Shown here in pieces: positions 32,125-43,124 of a DNA stretch of 64,000 bases. The first letter of the stretch is position 1; each line of letters opens with the position of its first letter. The notes below the pieces were generated by a model, which had not been told where the DNA came from, made no database searches, and saw only the letters and a list, made by a program, of their open reading frames with translations. Position numbers and translations under genes: made by a program. Origin of the DNA: Neolentinus lepideus HHB14362 ss-1 (taxonomy: Eukaryota > Basidiomycota > Agaricomycetes > Gloeophyllales > Gloeophyllaceae); assembly GCA_001632425.1 (NCBI GenBank), contig KV425614.1, positions 1 to 64,000 of the forward strand, written 5' to 3'.

Positions 32125-33126
32125 ATGGACGCCTTGCCTCCTGAAGTATTATTGCAGATTGTGGACTTAGCTTGCTGCGACGTGGGTCAGACAGCCTGCT
32201 CTCTGCGATTGGTCTCTAGGTATCTTTGTGCGGCGACGGATCCGTACAGGTTTCGGTTCATTGCGGTGTTGGGTGCGAAGAGGATGAACCGTTTGTTTGT
32301 GGCCCTCTCCAGTGCTCCGGAAGTAAAAAGGACAGTGCGCCACCTCTTCGTCTCCGACAAACCCGCAGAGACTAGGTATGGGCGTGTATATGTGAACCGG
32401 GCTGCCCCAAACGATGTCGATGAAGTGCGAAAAGCGCAAGAGCTGAGTGGCTTCAGATTCGTTCGCAGCGCAAAGGACGTTCTTCCACTCGTTGCGCCTT
32501 CCATCGAGACGCTTACATGTCTCGTGCACAATCCTTTTGGGCAGTCGGACCTACTCACTACCCTCCTCACAACTGAGTTTCCGAAGCTCACCCACCTTAC
32601 GCTTCGCCTCGGAGACATGAGGTTCCCTTCACTCCAACGCCTCCCTCCAGACTTATCGCCGTCAATGCCTAACCTTACTCACTTGCATATACTATGCTCC
32701 TGGAAGCCGTCGTGTGCGGTAATTGTGGAGGTGGGATCAATATTTGCCTCCAGCAATGTCACGAGCAACCTCAGTCACATCCGCTTTTCCGGTATTCAAT
32801 TCACTCCGCTTTGCCCCGAGACCCTCCAGTTGTTTATGACCCCTTCCTCGTCGGATCACGCTCCTCTGCTCCCGGCTGTTGCAGAGTTAATCATCGAACC
32901 GGTGCCCTTGGATCGGGGGCTACAACAGACGGGTCTGATGGGCAATATTCTCGATATGATATGTCGTATTCATGAAGAGGGTATTGTGAAAGGAAAAATG
33001 AAGTTCAGGGTACTTTCAACTACGCTGTTGAGGACATCCGGGGTATCAAAGCAGCGATGGCTGATGGTGCAATCCGGAAATCTACCGGTATCGGTGAGTT
33101 CTCTGCCACTCTTCCTGTTATTGTGA
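32125..33126 (+). CDS. F-box protein 2
   Basis: The frame from ATG 32125 gives 333 residues. F-box at residues 3-45 (LPPEVLLQIVDLACCDVGQT, LRLVSRYLCAATDPYRFR), then the same domain as in F-box protein 1: RTVRHLFVSD, RYGRVYVNRA, VLPLVAPSIETLTCLVHNPF, EFPKLTHLTLRL, SPSMPNLTHLHILC. It would serve as a substrate adaptor of an SCF complex. After KGKMKFRVL (about 33013) the annotated frame becomes Ser/Leu-rich, while another frame reads YAVEDIRGIKAAMADGAIRK and onward past 33120; this looks like a small frameshift, so the last 30 residues of the simple open frame are doubtful. Confidence 0.75.
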   Translation: MDALPPEVLLQIVDLACCDVGQTACSLRLVSRYLCAATDPYRFRFIAVLGAKRMNRLFVALSSAPEVKRTVRHLFVSDKPAETRYGRVYVNRAAPNDVDEVRKAQELSGFRFVRSAKDVLPLVAPSIETLTCLVHNPFGQSDLLTTLLTTEFPKLTHLTLRLGDMRFPSLQRLPPDLSPSMPNLTHLHILCSWKPSCAVIVEVGSIFASSNVTSNLSHIRFSGIQFTPLCPETLQLFMTPSSSDHAPLLPAVAELIIEPVPLDRGLQQTGLMGNILDMICRIHEEGIVKGKMKFRVLSTTLLRTSGVSKQRWLMVQSGNLPVSVSSLPLFLLL

Positions 33127-33179
33127 ACGAGCAGTGTTTCAGGATGATTGGTCATGAACAGATGTGTGATTTTGCATGC

Positions 33180-34107
33180 TGTGTGTTAATATCTGTGAAG
33201 CACTCGGATATACGACTCTTTCAGAATTCAGTCTGAATTGATATCAATCATATGTCTAATGTTTCGTCGCGACGACAGGTTTCTCGACGTTGTTGCCGCG
33301 CACATCCATTTCTCAGCCGCCTAGTGCAGAGTCTTCCCTGCAAGTACTACAACGACGTGACCCCGACCATGGTGATCTCAATTATCGAGAGGTCGGCGCA
33401 CCTGGAACCTCAGACTAAGATTCGAAGATTCGAAGTGCCACATCCCCAAGCTAAGGTGCTGAACCAAAATGAGGAGGGGAAAGTGTAGAGTACACACAAA
33501 TGAGATGAAATAACAATCGAGAAATCCACCGTAGCGCGAGGCTGGGTACGATTTCCGTGGGTTGGAAGGAGGCTCGGGCCGGCGTAAGCAGGTGGCAGGC
33601 CCGTGACCGGCAAATCCCACGGTGGATGTGGCACCGGGAATGTGGCAAGCCGGAAGCCGGGGCGTGCTGAGCCCGAATACAAAAGAGAGCGTGCCACATG
33701 GCAGTCACACGCTTTTAGCTTAGCGTCTGAGCCGCTCATGCCTCGCGTCATCGCAACACGAACGTCGATGTCCTGATAAGCTGGTAGTATCCCACGTGCG
33801 CTTTCTTGACAGCTGCCAGGGCTGAATTGATCTGTGCAAATATCACGCTAGGTCCCGTCATGGTGGCGTCTACCTTCCTCCATGGTAGCGCTGAGCCCAC
33901 CCGAGTTTTTGAGAATCGTGCAGAAGCCTCTCATATGTCGCGCACATGTCAACAGATTCTGCTCGATGACAGAAATATTCCCGCACCTTGTCATCAGCTT
34001 TCTTCTCCACACATGCCCTTATCGACAGTACGACTCGACCATGTGGGTTACGCTGATGCCCTCCAGTATATTAGAGTAGTTACTGCAGCACCGAGACTAC
34101 TCAAGCC
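33180..34107. other. Intergenic stretch without a supported gene
   Basis: The open frames at 33252-33488 and 33806-34111 lack motifs or introns. The stretch holds the promoter of the GH25 gene, with AGTATATTAGAG near 34066 as a TATA-like candidate. Confidence 0.4.
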
Positions 34108-35300
34108 ATGACGAGAGTTCGGATTTTGGTGGCTTTGGTCGGCGCTACGTCGGTCCTAGGTGCTCCTTTCGAGAAACGTGCCCAGCCTCAGGGTATCGAT
34201 GTTTCCAGCTACCAGGGCAATGTGGACTGGAGCACCGCTAAAGCGAACGGCGTTACTTTCGCGTATATCAAGGCTACCGAGGTTAGTTTCCGTGCATTAT
34301 CTTTCCGGTGATCATCTTTGGTTCATATAATCGACCGGTACAGGGAACGAGTGCGTTCAATCTTGCGCAGTTGATTTGAGTCGAATACTCATTCGCACTA
34401 CCTTGCACCAGGTTACACCAACCCAGATTTCTCGAGCCAGTACACTGGGGCGACGCATGCGGGTTTGATACGTGGAGGGTACCATTTCGCACATCCCGAC
34501 ACTAGTGCGTTTAACTACATCAAATATCGATGGTGTACAGTTAATTAACAGAGCCGCCGACCACTGCCAATCACAGGCTCAGGTGCTACTCAGGCCGAAT
34601 ATTTTCTGGCAAATGGAGGTAGAATGTCTCCTAGAGCCGCAGGAGACTATCTGACTTGACCTTCTGACAGGCGGCTGGTCTAACGACGGTGTCACCCTTC
34701 CAGGCGCTCTTGACATCGAATGTATGTACGCAACGTCATCTAGTGGTCGGCTTGCTCACGAGTCTCGCATAAGATAATCCTAACGGAGCTAAATGCTACG
34801 GGCTCTCGGCTTCAGCGATGGTTTCCTGGATATCTGATTTCTCCAATACGTATCATTCGCATACTAAAAGGTACTGCCACCATCATACTCTGGTGTCACT
34901 CATGCTAACTGTGCGCTCTCGTTGGGTTAGATATCCAGGTTCGCCATTTATATACTAATACTCTCGACCTCAGTCATACTTATTGCGCAAGCAATCAGTC
35001 ATCTATACCACGACAGACTGGTGGACAACGTGCACTGGTAACAGTGCAGCCTTTGCTTCGAACAACCCTCTCTGGATAGCGCGATACTCGTCTAGTGTCG
35101 GTACATTGCCTGCCGGGTGGAGGTTAGTCTGAATCGTTGGAGTGATTGTTACGTTGAAACTGACGGGATACGACAGCTATGAGACATTTTGGCAGTACGC
35201 GGACTCTGGATCAAGCCCTGGCGATCAAGACCGGTTCAACGGCGATGCAGCTGGGCTGCGGAGGTACGCAGCAGGACTCGTTGATGCATTTCTTGGCTGA
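34108..35300 (+). CDS. Secreted GH25 lysozyme (Chalaropsis/muramidase type)
   Basis: A many-exon gene: ATG at 34108, first intron donor at 34280 after IKATE, and the spliced product continues GTSYTNPDFSSQYTGATHAG, LIRGGYHFAHPDTSSGATQA, GGWSNDGVTLPGALDIEYNP, SASAMVSWISDFSNTY, YPVIYTTTDWWTTCTGNSAA, NNPLWIARYSSSVGTLPAGW, SYETFWQYADSGSSPGDQDR and ends AAGLVDAFLG, TGA at 35298. A signal peptide (MTRVRILVALVGATSVLGAP) and a dibasic KR site before AQPQ suggest secretion with a short propeptide. GIDVSSYQG at the mature start and LDIEY carry the catalytic Asp and Glu of GH25, so it should cleave the MurNAc-GlcNAc bond of bacterial peptidoglycan. Length (about 220 mature residues) is normal. A relic of its 3' end lies at 37.7 kb. 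Confidence 0.9.
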
Positions 35301-36113
35301 TTCGTTGATTATTGTAGGATGGCCACTGGTTAAGGATATCTTTATCCAATACATTGTGTGCATCTGATCAACCGCTTACCAGGACCGATGTACTCTTATC
35401 TGTGTCAATTCATTGTTTCGGGGTCGTCGGACCACCAAGGGCGGCAAGTCCTTGCAGTCCCTGCAACATTCAGGTCACGCGCGAGAGCACTTCATCAGAG
35501 CTTTTACTTCCAAATTTGATCTGTTCTGGCTATTACCTTGTGATGTAGTCTTTGCCAGCTGCCTAGACATGATGCCACCATGACCCGTATACTGATGTAT
35601 CAGCAGGATGCAGTCGTAGGCAGTCAGACGTGGTGTACACTGAAGACGTCTTGCTTGCGAAGTCAGCTCCTTGGTGCTCGAGATGTGCGATAAGAGGCAT
35701 TAGATCAACCAAACTAAAAATACAGTTTGCAGATAGATCATACGACCGCACGATGTTCAGTAGTAGGGTGCAGTCGGAGACTGGAGTTGTAGACGCATAT
35801 AAACTGCACATCCAAACACGCAGATATCTAGATCTTCAGTTCCTTAGAGCGAAGATATAAAAATCAAAATCGTTTTCCTCCGTCAATATCTTCTTCGCAG
35901 AGCGTTGCAGAAGTCCGCTACATCAAGCTTAACGGAGCGAAATTGGGGGGGTGGGGTGGGGTACAGCGAACATCATTGCTCGGGGACACGATAGCCAACA
36001 TTGAAAGCAGTGAGGCGGTCGAATACAGGCAGTGCGCCACACGGTGCATTTGCTACTGTTTGGGTCCCGGAAAGGAAGGTGATGGTGGTTCCGAATCTTG
36101 AGCCACAGCCACC
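35301..36113. other. Gene-free stretch after the GH25 gene
   Basis: No coding feature supported. Its first part (35301-35395) is also present in decayed form at 37.9 kb. Confidence 0.45.
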
Positions 36114-36678
36114 ATGGAGCTAAATATGTACCTTTTGCCTGATCTTCATGAGATTCGCGTGTTGACTATTAATCCGCCCTTGATGTTACAGGATCTTAAG
36201 AAGAAGGTAGAAGAGCTGGGTCAGCATCATACGGTACATGTTGTACGTCTCTTGTATTAATAGGCACCATGCTCATCGCCCGTGCTCCAGATTCCAGCTA
36301 GCGTGAATATTGAAGTTTTAGAACCTCCGGATCTTAATCATTGTCGACGTGCTCTGCTTCAGTATGATCCAAGTCAAATTTCATCAGTATCGCGTCGCAA
36401 CATAAGCAAGTTGTTCGACAATGTTACTAGTAATCCAGGTTCTCTGCATCTCGTTGTTAGGTCTGGTATATTGGTACAATTCCTGTCTTCGTGTTTTGCA
36501 TACTTTGACATTTTTTGGCACAGTACAAAGTACCATCATTGCCTTCGACACGGGCACACGCGAGACAGTCGCGATGAAAGCCTCCAACTCCAACCAGACC
36601 CAACTCCAAGACATTCTCCCAGAAAGGATGGCGGGTCATAAAGTGTATAAAGTAATACAAGCACTACCAGAGAAATAG
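36114..36678 (+). CDS. Small hypothetical protein, 140 residues, three exons
   Basis: ACCATGG context at 36114. Exons 36114-36233, 36291-36438 and 36524-36678 join in phase to MELNMYLLPDLHEIRVLTIN, then MLQDLKKKVEELGQHHTIPA, SVNIEVLEPPDLNHCRRALL, QYDPSQISSVSRRNISKLFD and a last exon IIAFDTGTRETVAMKASNSN, stop TAG 36676. No recognisable domain; no signal or membrane segment. It sits in a zone of broken genes and may itself be a fragment. Confidence 0.4.
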
Positions 36679-36739
36679 TGTTCCGCTCACCTCCTTAAAG
36701 GTACCGAAGGGGATTGAAATTGTCCGTTGAGCAGATATT

Positions 36740-37741
36740 GAGGCTACCACTGACGAATTGGATCTCGATGGTCTTGAAGAGATCGACCGACATGCACCTG
36801 TAGACGCAATCTGTCAGTGGGGTTTTATTCCGTGTGAAGTGCATCTCCTACTCGTTCGTAAGTGTCGTCTTTTGCGTTTGTCACCGTCTGATCACAAGAC
36901 ATGGCAACATTTCTCCAGCACCGAAACCTGCGGACAGGGACAATCAGGGTCACTTCCATCATTCGGCTCTCGAAAATCACTGGCCGATCGACAGGATGCG
37001 TATTTTGCCCGTCCTGTAAAATTGGCTTCTGAAGCCGAGGTCGGTGCGTTCCATGAGGCTGCCGTATCACCATCCCTGCTCGACGAAACACTCAGCGAAT
37101 TACGTCACGACATTATATCTTCGGCTGACGACTATGAATGTTTTCAGTCACTCAGAGGAGTTGTAACTGCGACTTGCTCCGATGAGAACGAGCGCCGCGA
37201 CCTCTTCTCGTCGACCGGGCACGAGAGCGGCGTTCTGTCGGCGTCGCCTAGACAAGAGAAGATAGAAGAATGCGAGGATGATGGCGACACTTGGGTGGAA
37301 TACTTAAAAACTGAGGTGCCCTATTACATTCAAGAGGTCAAATCTGACCTCAGAACTTGTGGTCATTCAGATGCCTTTGTTGAAGCCATCCGCTACTATG
37401 ACCGTCAGGTCAGACACTTCAATAAGATGTACAAAAGGACTTCTCGGGTACCCGCGGGGGCTGGAGAGAATATGAACTTTCCAGCAGTTCTCGTGCTCCA
37501 TGTCGGGAAGTGCTGCTTGATCTCATGCTAACTTTCTCTGATCCTGAGCAAAGGTCCCTACCTCTTTCTCGCTGCCGCGGCATTCACGGACAAACCTGTC
37601 ATTGAGCATCTCGCGTGCATCCCCCTTCATGCGCATTCCACTAACCTCGAGGAGCATGGTCGTGGACAATGTGTATTGGCCGTCTTGCGCAAGGCTCTGT
37701 ACGCTCTCCATGATCGTTACCCGACCACCTATGCAAAATTA
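36740..37741 (+). pseudogene. N-terminal fragment of a fungal kinase-type (FunK1-like) gene
   Basis: The long frame reads SLADRQDAYFARPVKLASEA, ELRHDIISSADDYECFQSLR, DDGDTWVEYLKTEVPYYIQE and FVEAIRYYDRQVRHFNKMYK to about 37500; after a short break it resumes as GPYLFLAAAAFTDKPVIEHL, ACIPLHAHSTNLEEH and VLAVLRKALYALHDRYPTTY. The latter part resembles the domain that precedes the kinase domain in FunK1-like Agaricomycete proteins. The sequence stops abruptly at about 37741 where a GH25 relic begins, and no kinase motifs follow. Family assignment is by resemblance and moderate. Confidence 0.45.
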
Positions 37742-37985
37742 GTGGCCATTACGTTGCAATTGACGGGATGCGACTGAGACATTCTGGCAGCATACGGATT
37801 CTGGAACAAGCCTTGGCAATCAAGACTTGTTCAAAGGCGATGCAGCTGGACTGCGGAGGTACACAGCAGGTCTTGTCCATTTTGGGCTCATTCGCTGGTT
37901 ATTCTTGGATGGCCACCGGATAAGGAGATCTTTGTCAGATACACATTGTACGCCATATTAACTATTTACCAAGACCGATGTTGTA
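37742..37985 (+). pseudogene. GH25 lysozyme 3'-end relic
   Basis: The DNA aligns with 35159-35395, the last exon of the GH25 gene plus about 95 bp after its stop. Shared runs: GGCGATGCAGCTGG, CTGCGGAGGTAC, GGATGGCCAC, GACCGATGT. TATGAGACATTTTGG of the parent became TGAGACATTCTGG, and CCGG, GGCG and TACG sites have decayed (GGCGATC to GGCAATC, ACCGGTT to ACTTGTT, TACGCAG to TACACAG). It has no promoter or catalytic part. Confidence 0.8.
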
Positions 37986-38599
37986 CTACGTTCTCTTTTT
38001 CGTCCTTCGACTGTGATAAGGTCATGATATCGAGAAATTTCACTGGAGCATTGTTTGTCTCAGATTGGCTATTCCAAACATTCATTGTTCGTCTAAGCAT
38101 GACTATCTAATCATTGTTTGTCCTTCTCACTTTCATGCAGAGCAAGTTCTTCCGGAAATGTTCTTTGATAGATCACACAAATATTGTTCGTCTAAGCGTG
38201 GCTGTCTATAAGCATTGTTCTTCCAAGTATGGGTTCTGTTACCAGGATATATAGCTCTAGCAATGTCCGAGGATAATTAGCTATTATCGAGCTACACTAC
38301 GTTTACTCGTCAATCTACAATGATTCGACACTCCTTGCACAATCCTATCGACGAATTTTCCTCCCGAAACCGCTCCCTTACGAAGACCCTCCAACTCCTG
38401 TTGAGCTGGCCAACACGATTGATCAGTTTGTCAAGTGAAACATAAAGCGTACCTTGACCGCTGATGCTCCATTACGAGCACCAACATTATGGTCCCGACA
38501 ATACTTTCCTGTACTCTTGCTTCCCCTCGCAGCGTCGCTTCTCTGTCATCCCTCAGGCTGTCATCAGGAAAGTTAGGCCGATCCTGCCAAATGTCAACC

Positions 38600-38648
38600 C
38601 TTTGAATATTTCCCAAGGATCCACTGGATCCTTGGGAGATATTCAAAG
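38600..38648. repeat. 49-bp near-perfect palindrome
   Basis: Left arm 38600-38623 (CTTTGAATATTTCCCAAGG...) and right arm 38625-38648 are inverse complements at 23 of 24 positions with a one-base centre. It could form a strong hairpin in DNA or RNA. It has no terminator context, as this is a eukaryotic genome. Confidence 0.85.
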
Positions 38649-39025
38649 CCGGCCCCAGGTATTATGGGAGACGCAATAAGGGTGAGTGATTATCATCTCG
38701 TGTCACTCTCCTTGCTAATCGTTGCATGCTACTTATATCAGCCAATAATATCAAAATGTACCCAGACTTTTTGATTTCCAAGGTGATTCCGACGGACCAT
38801 CGCGGCCCAAGGGAACAATATATCTGCTGCTTTGTCGAGATTAAAGTCGGCGATAAGGAAGCAGATGCTGCGGATGATGAAGGTTTAGGTGAAGAGGACG
38901 ATGTGGAGGGGACTAATGTGGAGGGGGATAAGGCAGAGGGGGATGAAACGAAGGACGCAGGGTTTGTGCAGATGATCAAGTACGTAATCACTACTCTGAT
39001 CGCGCACCAGCACCGCAACGAACAC

Positions 39026-39107
39026 TGATAGTGACAACCATCAAGTAGAAACCCTTGAAGGTGTCATGGCACCTTTAAGGGTTTCTACTCGATGGTTGTC
39101 ACTATCA
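39026..39107. repeat. 82-bp near-perfect palindrome
   Basis: Arms 39026-39063 and 39070-39107 match inversely at 36 of 38 positions around a six-base centre (TCATGG). The right arm is in the reading direction of the C-terminal gene piece (FLLDGCHYQCFYINGS); the left arm therefore looks like an inverted copy made in place. Confidence 0.85.
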
Positions 39108-39279
39108 ATGCTTCTACATTAACGGCTCCAAGATCAATGCTGATCCATTTGTTGACATCTTTGCAGACGGGGACCCCCTCAGTATGGCCTTCTGCGAGAT
39201 TGCGGTCAAGGAATGGAATCGTGATGACGTGCGGATTCAGCCTGTCGAGCTGCCCGGGCTAGAAGATCTTTAGGGTGTT

Positions 39280-40104
39280 TGCGTATACTTTTACTACAAT
39301 CAAGCTTGTATCATTTATGTACTTCTTCTGTATTTTCCTGTCAGAGTCACTAGATGTGCCGTAATCCCACACATAAATGCTGTCTTCCTTGCCCAAGTTG
39401 CCTTTGCTGACGTACAGAGAAACGCATCCACTTGGTTTAAGGCGCAGAAAGTAGCTCGACTAGCCGTCGTTCGCTAAAGGAAAGAACTCTGCGCAACTCG
39501 AGATTCATAGTCGACGAGAGAGCGAGACGAGAGGCGCTGCACCTCGGAACGCCCAATTAACGTCCACGCATCGACGTCTCAATGTCGCAACTGCTAAGAA
39601 TCCTGTCGACAGCGTCAATCGGATGCTCAGTTCTTCGACGAAGGCGAAGCGAATTGGCGTCGGGCCTGTGCAACCGTCGCTGACTCATCGGAATCTGCGT
39701 GGTATTTTGAGCTCGCTGTCAAGTTAACACAGAGAAGGCAAGGAGACCTATTGCGAACCGATGACAGACCCACGCATCGGAGAGACTGCAATAGCCTCGC
39801 GGTGGTAACTCACAGTAAGAGTGTTCCAAGCGGTTGCAAACTGTGCCATGCTCGGTTCGGCACAGAGAGCGCCAGTAGACTCCTTTGTCTTTTAATCACT
39901 GGGTTTCGATCCGCGATCGGTATATGACATCTTCCGGGTCGAGTCGTATCGTCCGGAGATGTTGCTACCGCATCACGTATACACACAACAACAAATTGTA
40001 GACAGTCAGGGCACAGTGCATACTGGAGATGTCTCACTTGTATCCAGCTTATCCAGGCCAGAGAGACTCCATAAGAAGGATACTCTTAGTATATCCTCAT
40101 ACGG
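39280..40104. other. Gene-free stretch
   Basis: No supported coding sequence. It separates the broken fragments from the minus-strand unknown gene. Confidence 0.45.
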
Positions 40105-40738
40105 CTAGGACGCAATTTGCGACTGGATAGGATAGACTGGCAGAGGTTGATAACCTTTCGGGAACGGGGCAGAATAAGCATAGAAATACTCCCACTGCAC
40201 GCCTGCAGATGCGAGTCTTTAGTCAATACCGGTTCTAGACGAATTAAACTCACCTTCATCCTTCAACATCTTCTTTGCAACTTCTTCATCCGGACCCTGT
40301 TGCTCTTGTTCGGGGGTCAACCGTCGCTTCCCATTCACAACCGGGACCAAGCCCTCTTCACACCGCGTCACCGCCATGAATTGGTGAAAAAAACCAGTAT
40401 TGTCTTGCGGTCCGAACCAATTGCATTCGACACCACCCAAATCCATGACTCTGTCGTCCAATGTAATGACTACGGTGCAGTAGTCGCGTTGACCTAGTTC
40501 AAGTGGGGACTCCCCGCGCGAGGCGCGAATACGGTTGGCCCATTGAAGACCTTCGTCGTAAGATACGACAAAGCCTGCCTTAATCAAACGTCTGACCATC
40601 TTCACGCGACGCGGACGGCCTTTTGACTTCGGCACGGTATTTGGTGACATTCTAAAGGTGGCAACCATTATATACGTTGGAGAACCTAGAATCGCGATAG
40701 GAGCAGACTTACGTGTCCTGCGACTGAGCTGTTGACAT
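40105..40738 (-). CDS. Hypothetical protein, 173 residues, three exons
   Basis: Minus-strand exons 40738-40713, 40651-40254 and 40202-40105 join in phase: MSTAQSQDT, then MSPNTVPKSKGRPRRVKMVR, RLIKAGFVVSYDEGLQWANR, DYCTVVITLDDRVMDLGGVE, CNWFGPQDNTGFFHQFMAVT, EEGLVPVVNGKRRLTPEQEQ and a last exon VQWEYFYAYSAPFPKGYQPL ending SQIAS. A basic cluster (KSKGRPRRVKMVRR) near residues 15-30 could act in nuclear localisation or nucleic-acid binding. I recognise no family. The gene has no paralogue in the window. Confidence 0.6.
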
Positions 40739-41286
40739 TCCAAAAGTGACGCTCAAGAAGATAATGTAGCAGGTATCAGTCCAAGTTTGTGCAAATGAAT
40801 TTTCTCTGGTTCCTTCCAGGAGAATGTGTGGAAGACGCGACGCACGCCACGCCGCGTGGCACGCGCATCAGTCACGTGCTGGACTACCCCCAGAAAAGCC
40901 AAGTACTTGGAGTGACTGGACTGTGCAAGGAGTCGACAGTGGTCATCAGAAGATTCAGAACATCCGGCCTCAAAAGCGAGTTCAGAGAGTGTGTACAGTG
41001 TTGGTCGCACAGTTGCAAGTATCTCCTCTTGTTAGACGTTTATCTATCTACGGGTATCTGATATCTGTACATATTCATTGTTCAGGACTGCTGTGGATTA
41101 TTCTTTGCCTTGCGAACCGTTCGCAGGTCAGCCGAGCTCAATCATTACTGCCGTACTTTAAGGTATGAAGCATACTTGGAAAATGCCGTGCCGTTGTGCC
41201 CGTTAACAGTAGCCATTTTTTACTAGTTGACCACTGACCAGTATTCGCCGCCACCGTCTCTGGTTGCTAGACCCGACACGATAAAC

Positions 41287-43104
41287 ATGTCTACCTCAAC
41301 GCGATCTCAGTTCAGGCCTTTTCCATGTGATGGAGGTAATCTACCCTTCGATGCCTTGGAGTTCACCGCTGCTGGTCGCGCGATCCCAGTCGTCAGGTCT
41401 TCTGCAGATTTTCAAGTGGACCTGGTACGTCTCACCCTTATGCAGTCGACTGTTGCAGACCGTAACTTTACAGACCTGAAGCACAGTTTGAGATCGCCGT
41501 GTCTCAGATAATCCATCACCCAGAGTATAACTCCACTTTGATTTTGCGATCCGAAGTGCTGGCAGAACATACACCTCCGTTCTCTCCATCCGCACACATC
41601 CCGAGCATAGATGGATATATCCCTGTTAAAGCGATTCGCCGAAAGCTACTGCCTAGAAGACCAGGTAGGGATGCGTGCTTGGAGCAGATGTGCACCATGT
41701 ACGCGAGCGCCACGGATGACCGCGAAATCATATCAGTCCTAGTGCTCACGCCGATACTCGAGCCAGGCATTCTACTGCCCTACTACCACCCCGCTGTCTC
41801 CCACCTCGCCTTCCGCTTCATCTCCTCCCCGGACCCTTCTTGCACTCTCTCCATCGAAGTCATCCCCCTCCCCGCTACTGCCCTCGACATCTCGCCCAAT
41901 TCGCGGCTCTATCGCACGTGTCTTGCGCTTTTAGATACGCTACACCGGTATGGCTGGGGCGCTTTGAGTAACTACAAAAAGCGCATGGCGCACGACCGCA
42001 TCGTCGGGCGAGAAGCGTACCAGGATCTGTACCTTGTAATGCGAGAGCGGCACAAGTCGAGGGTGGCGGAGTGGTGCGAAGGGACGGATCCCTTGAAGCA
42101 TGTGTTCGAAGTAAGCATCTCGGACGCCCCAGATTGATAAAGCTAATCATCAATGTGGCCAGGATATTGGTATTGCAACCTACTTGATGCTCCTTTGGAA
42201 AGACATGTACTCTTCCCCGCCGAGTGAAGCACAGAGCGACTCCAAGTCAGAACCCGAGCGCCCGTGGGACGCCTGGCCCCGCCCGCCCGGCGGCTTTCTC
42301 GATCTAGGGTGCGTCCAGTCGCCGTCGCATCTATCAAAACACACTAATTTTCTCACAAGATGCGGCAACGGACTGCTAGTGCACATCCTCACAGCGGAAG
42401 GCTACACCGGCCACGGCATCGACGTCCGCGCGCGCGCCTCCTGGACGTCCTACCCGCCCCCCACGCAATCGCGTCTGCACGTCCACGCACTCACCCCCGC
42501 CGCCCCTTCCCCCGACGCGTATCTCGCCCGCGGCGCCTTCCTCATCGGCAACCACGCGGACGAGCTGACGCCGTGGGTGCCCGTGCTCGCGACGCTCCAC
42601 GGCGCGTCTGGCTACCTCTCGATTCCGTGCTGCGCGTGGACGTTTGACGAGCGGTTCGCGCGGTCTGCGAAGAAGGATCATATTTTCCCTGTGCCAGAGC
42701 ATGACTCGGAGTTTGTGGAGGGGTTGGGGTTGGGAGGGGAGGGGAATAATACGAGCGCGTACTCTGCGTACCGTATATGGGTTGCGGCGCTGAGTCGGTG
42801 GTGTGGGTGGCAAGTTGAGTGCGATGCGTTGAGGATCCCGAGTACGAGGAATTGGGCGATTGTAGGTGCGTGGCGTGGTTGCTGGGTTTCTTTTTCGTTG
42901 GCTGTTGAGTTTCTTTTTCGTTGGCTGCCTCGTATCTTTTCATTGGCTGCCTCGTTTCTTTTCATCGGCTGACGCGTACATTATCGAGGTCGCCAAAAAG
43001 TCAACGCTGAAAGCGGGAAGGAGAACGCGGAGAAGATCGTCGAAGAGGTGAGAGCGAGGGGGCTGTTCAAGACGAGGAGACCCGAAGGCAAAGCGGGCCA
43101 TTGA
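41287..43104 (+). CDS. TRM44: tRNA (uracil-2'-O)-methyltransferase Trm44
   Basis: The product matches fungal Trm44, the AdoMet-dependent enzyme that makes 2'-O-methyluridine-44 in tRNA-Ser. Key blocks: IIHHPEYNSTLILRSEVL at the N-terminus, KHVFE-DIGIATYLMLLWKD, the AdoMet motif GGFLDLGCGNGLLVHILTAE, GYTGHGIDVRARASW, FLIGNHADELTPWVPVLA and GYLSIPCCAWTFDERF. Introns after KHVFE (42113-42162), inside GFLDLG|C (42310-42360) and after NWAIV (42868-42989) are clear. The first intron is less certain; a donor at about 41397 and acceptor at 41472 keep the frame (VVR-PEAQFEIAVSQ). Stop TGA at 43102-43104 after RRPEGKAGH. The last intron carries a minisatellite. It acts in the cytoplasm and is normally a single-copy gene. 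Confidence 0.85.
42880..42975 (+). repeat. Four-copy ~22-bp repeat inside the last Trm44 intron
   Basis: Degenerate copies of GTTGGCTGCCTCGTTTCTTTTC follow each other from GTTGCTGGG to TCGGCTGACG. They make up most of the 122-bp intron, whose usual size elsewhere in the window is 50-60 bp, so the intron has grown by tandem duplication. Confidence 0.8.
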
Positions 43105-43124
43105 CGAGTACGAGGCTGTAATGC

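Larger units (their letters stand above)
38300..39273 (+). pseudogene. Broken gene fragments of unknown (kinase-associated?) family
   Basis: Protein-like pieces in shifting frames: LAQSYRRIFLPKPLPYEDPP then TPVELANTIDQFVK and a TGA (about 38340-38440), MYPDFLISKVIPTD, REQYICCFVEIKVGD (38757-38850), an acidic stretch, DAGFVQMIKYVITTLIAHQH, and a final piece CFYINGSKINADPFVDIFAD, FCEIAVKEWNRDD, IQPVELPGLEDL with stop at 39273. Two long hairpins interrupt it (38600-38648 and 39026-39107). The parent family is not certain; similar blocks occur in large Agaricomycete proteins next to kinase-like domains. Confidence 0.4.

Noticed and set aside
42360..42965. Arg/Pro/His-rich frames overlapping Trm44
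   Set aside because: Off-frame readings of GC-rich Trm44 exons; the AdoMet motif is in the frame used for Trm44.
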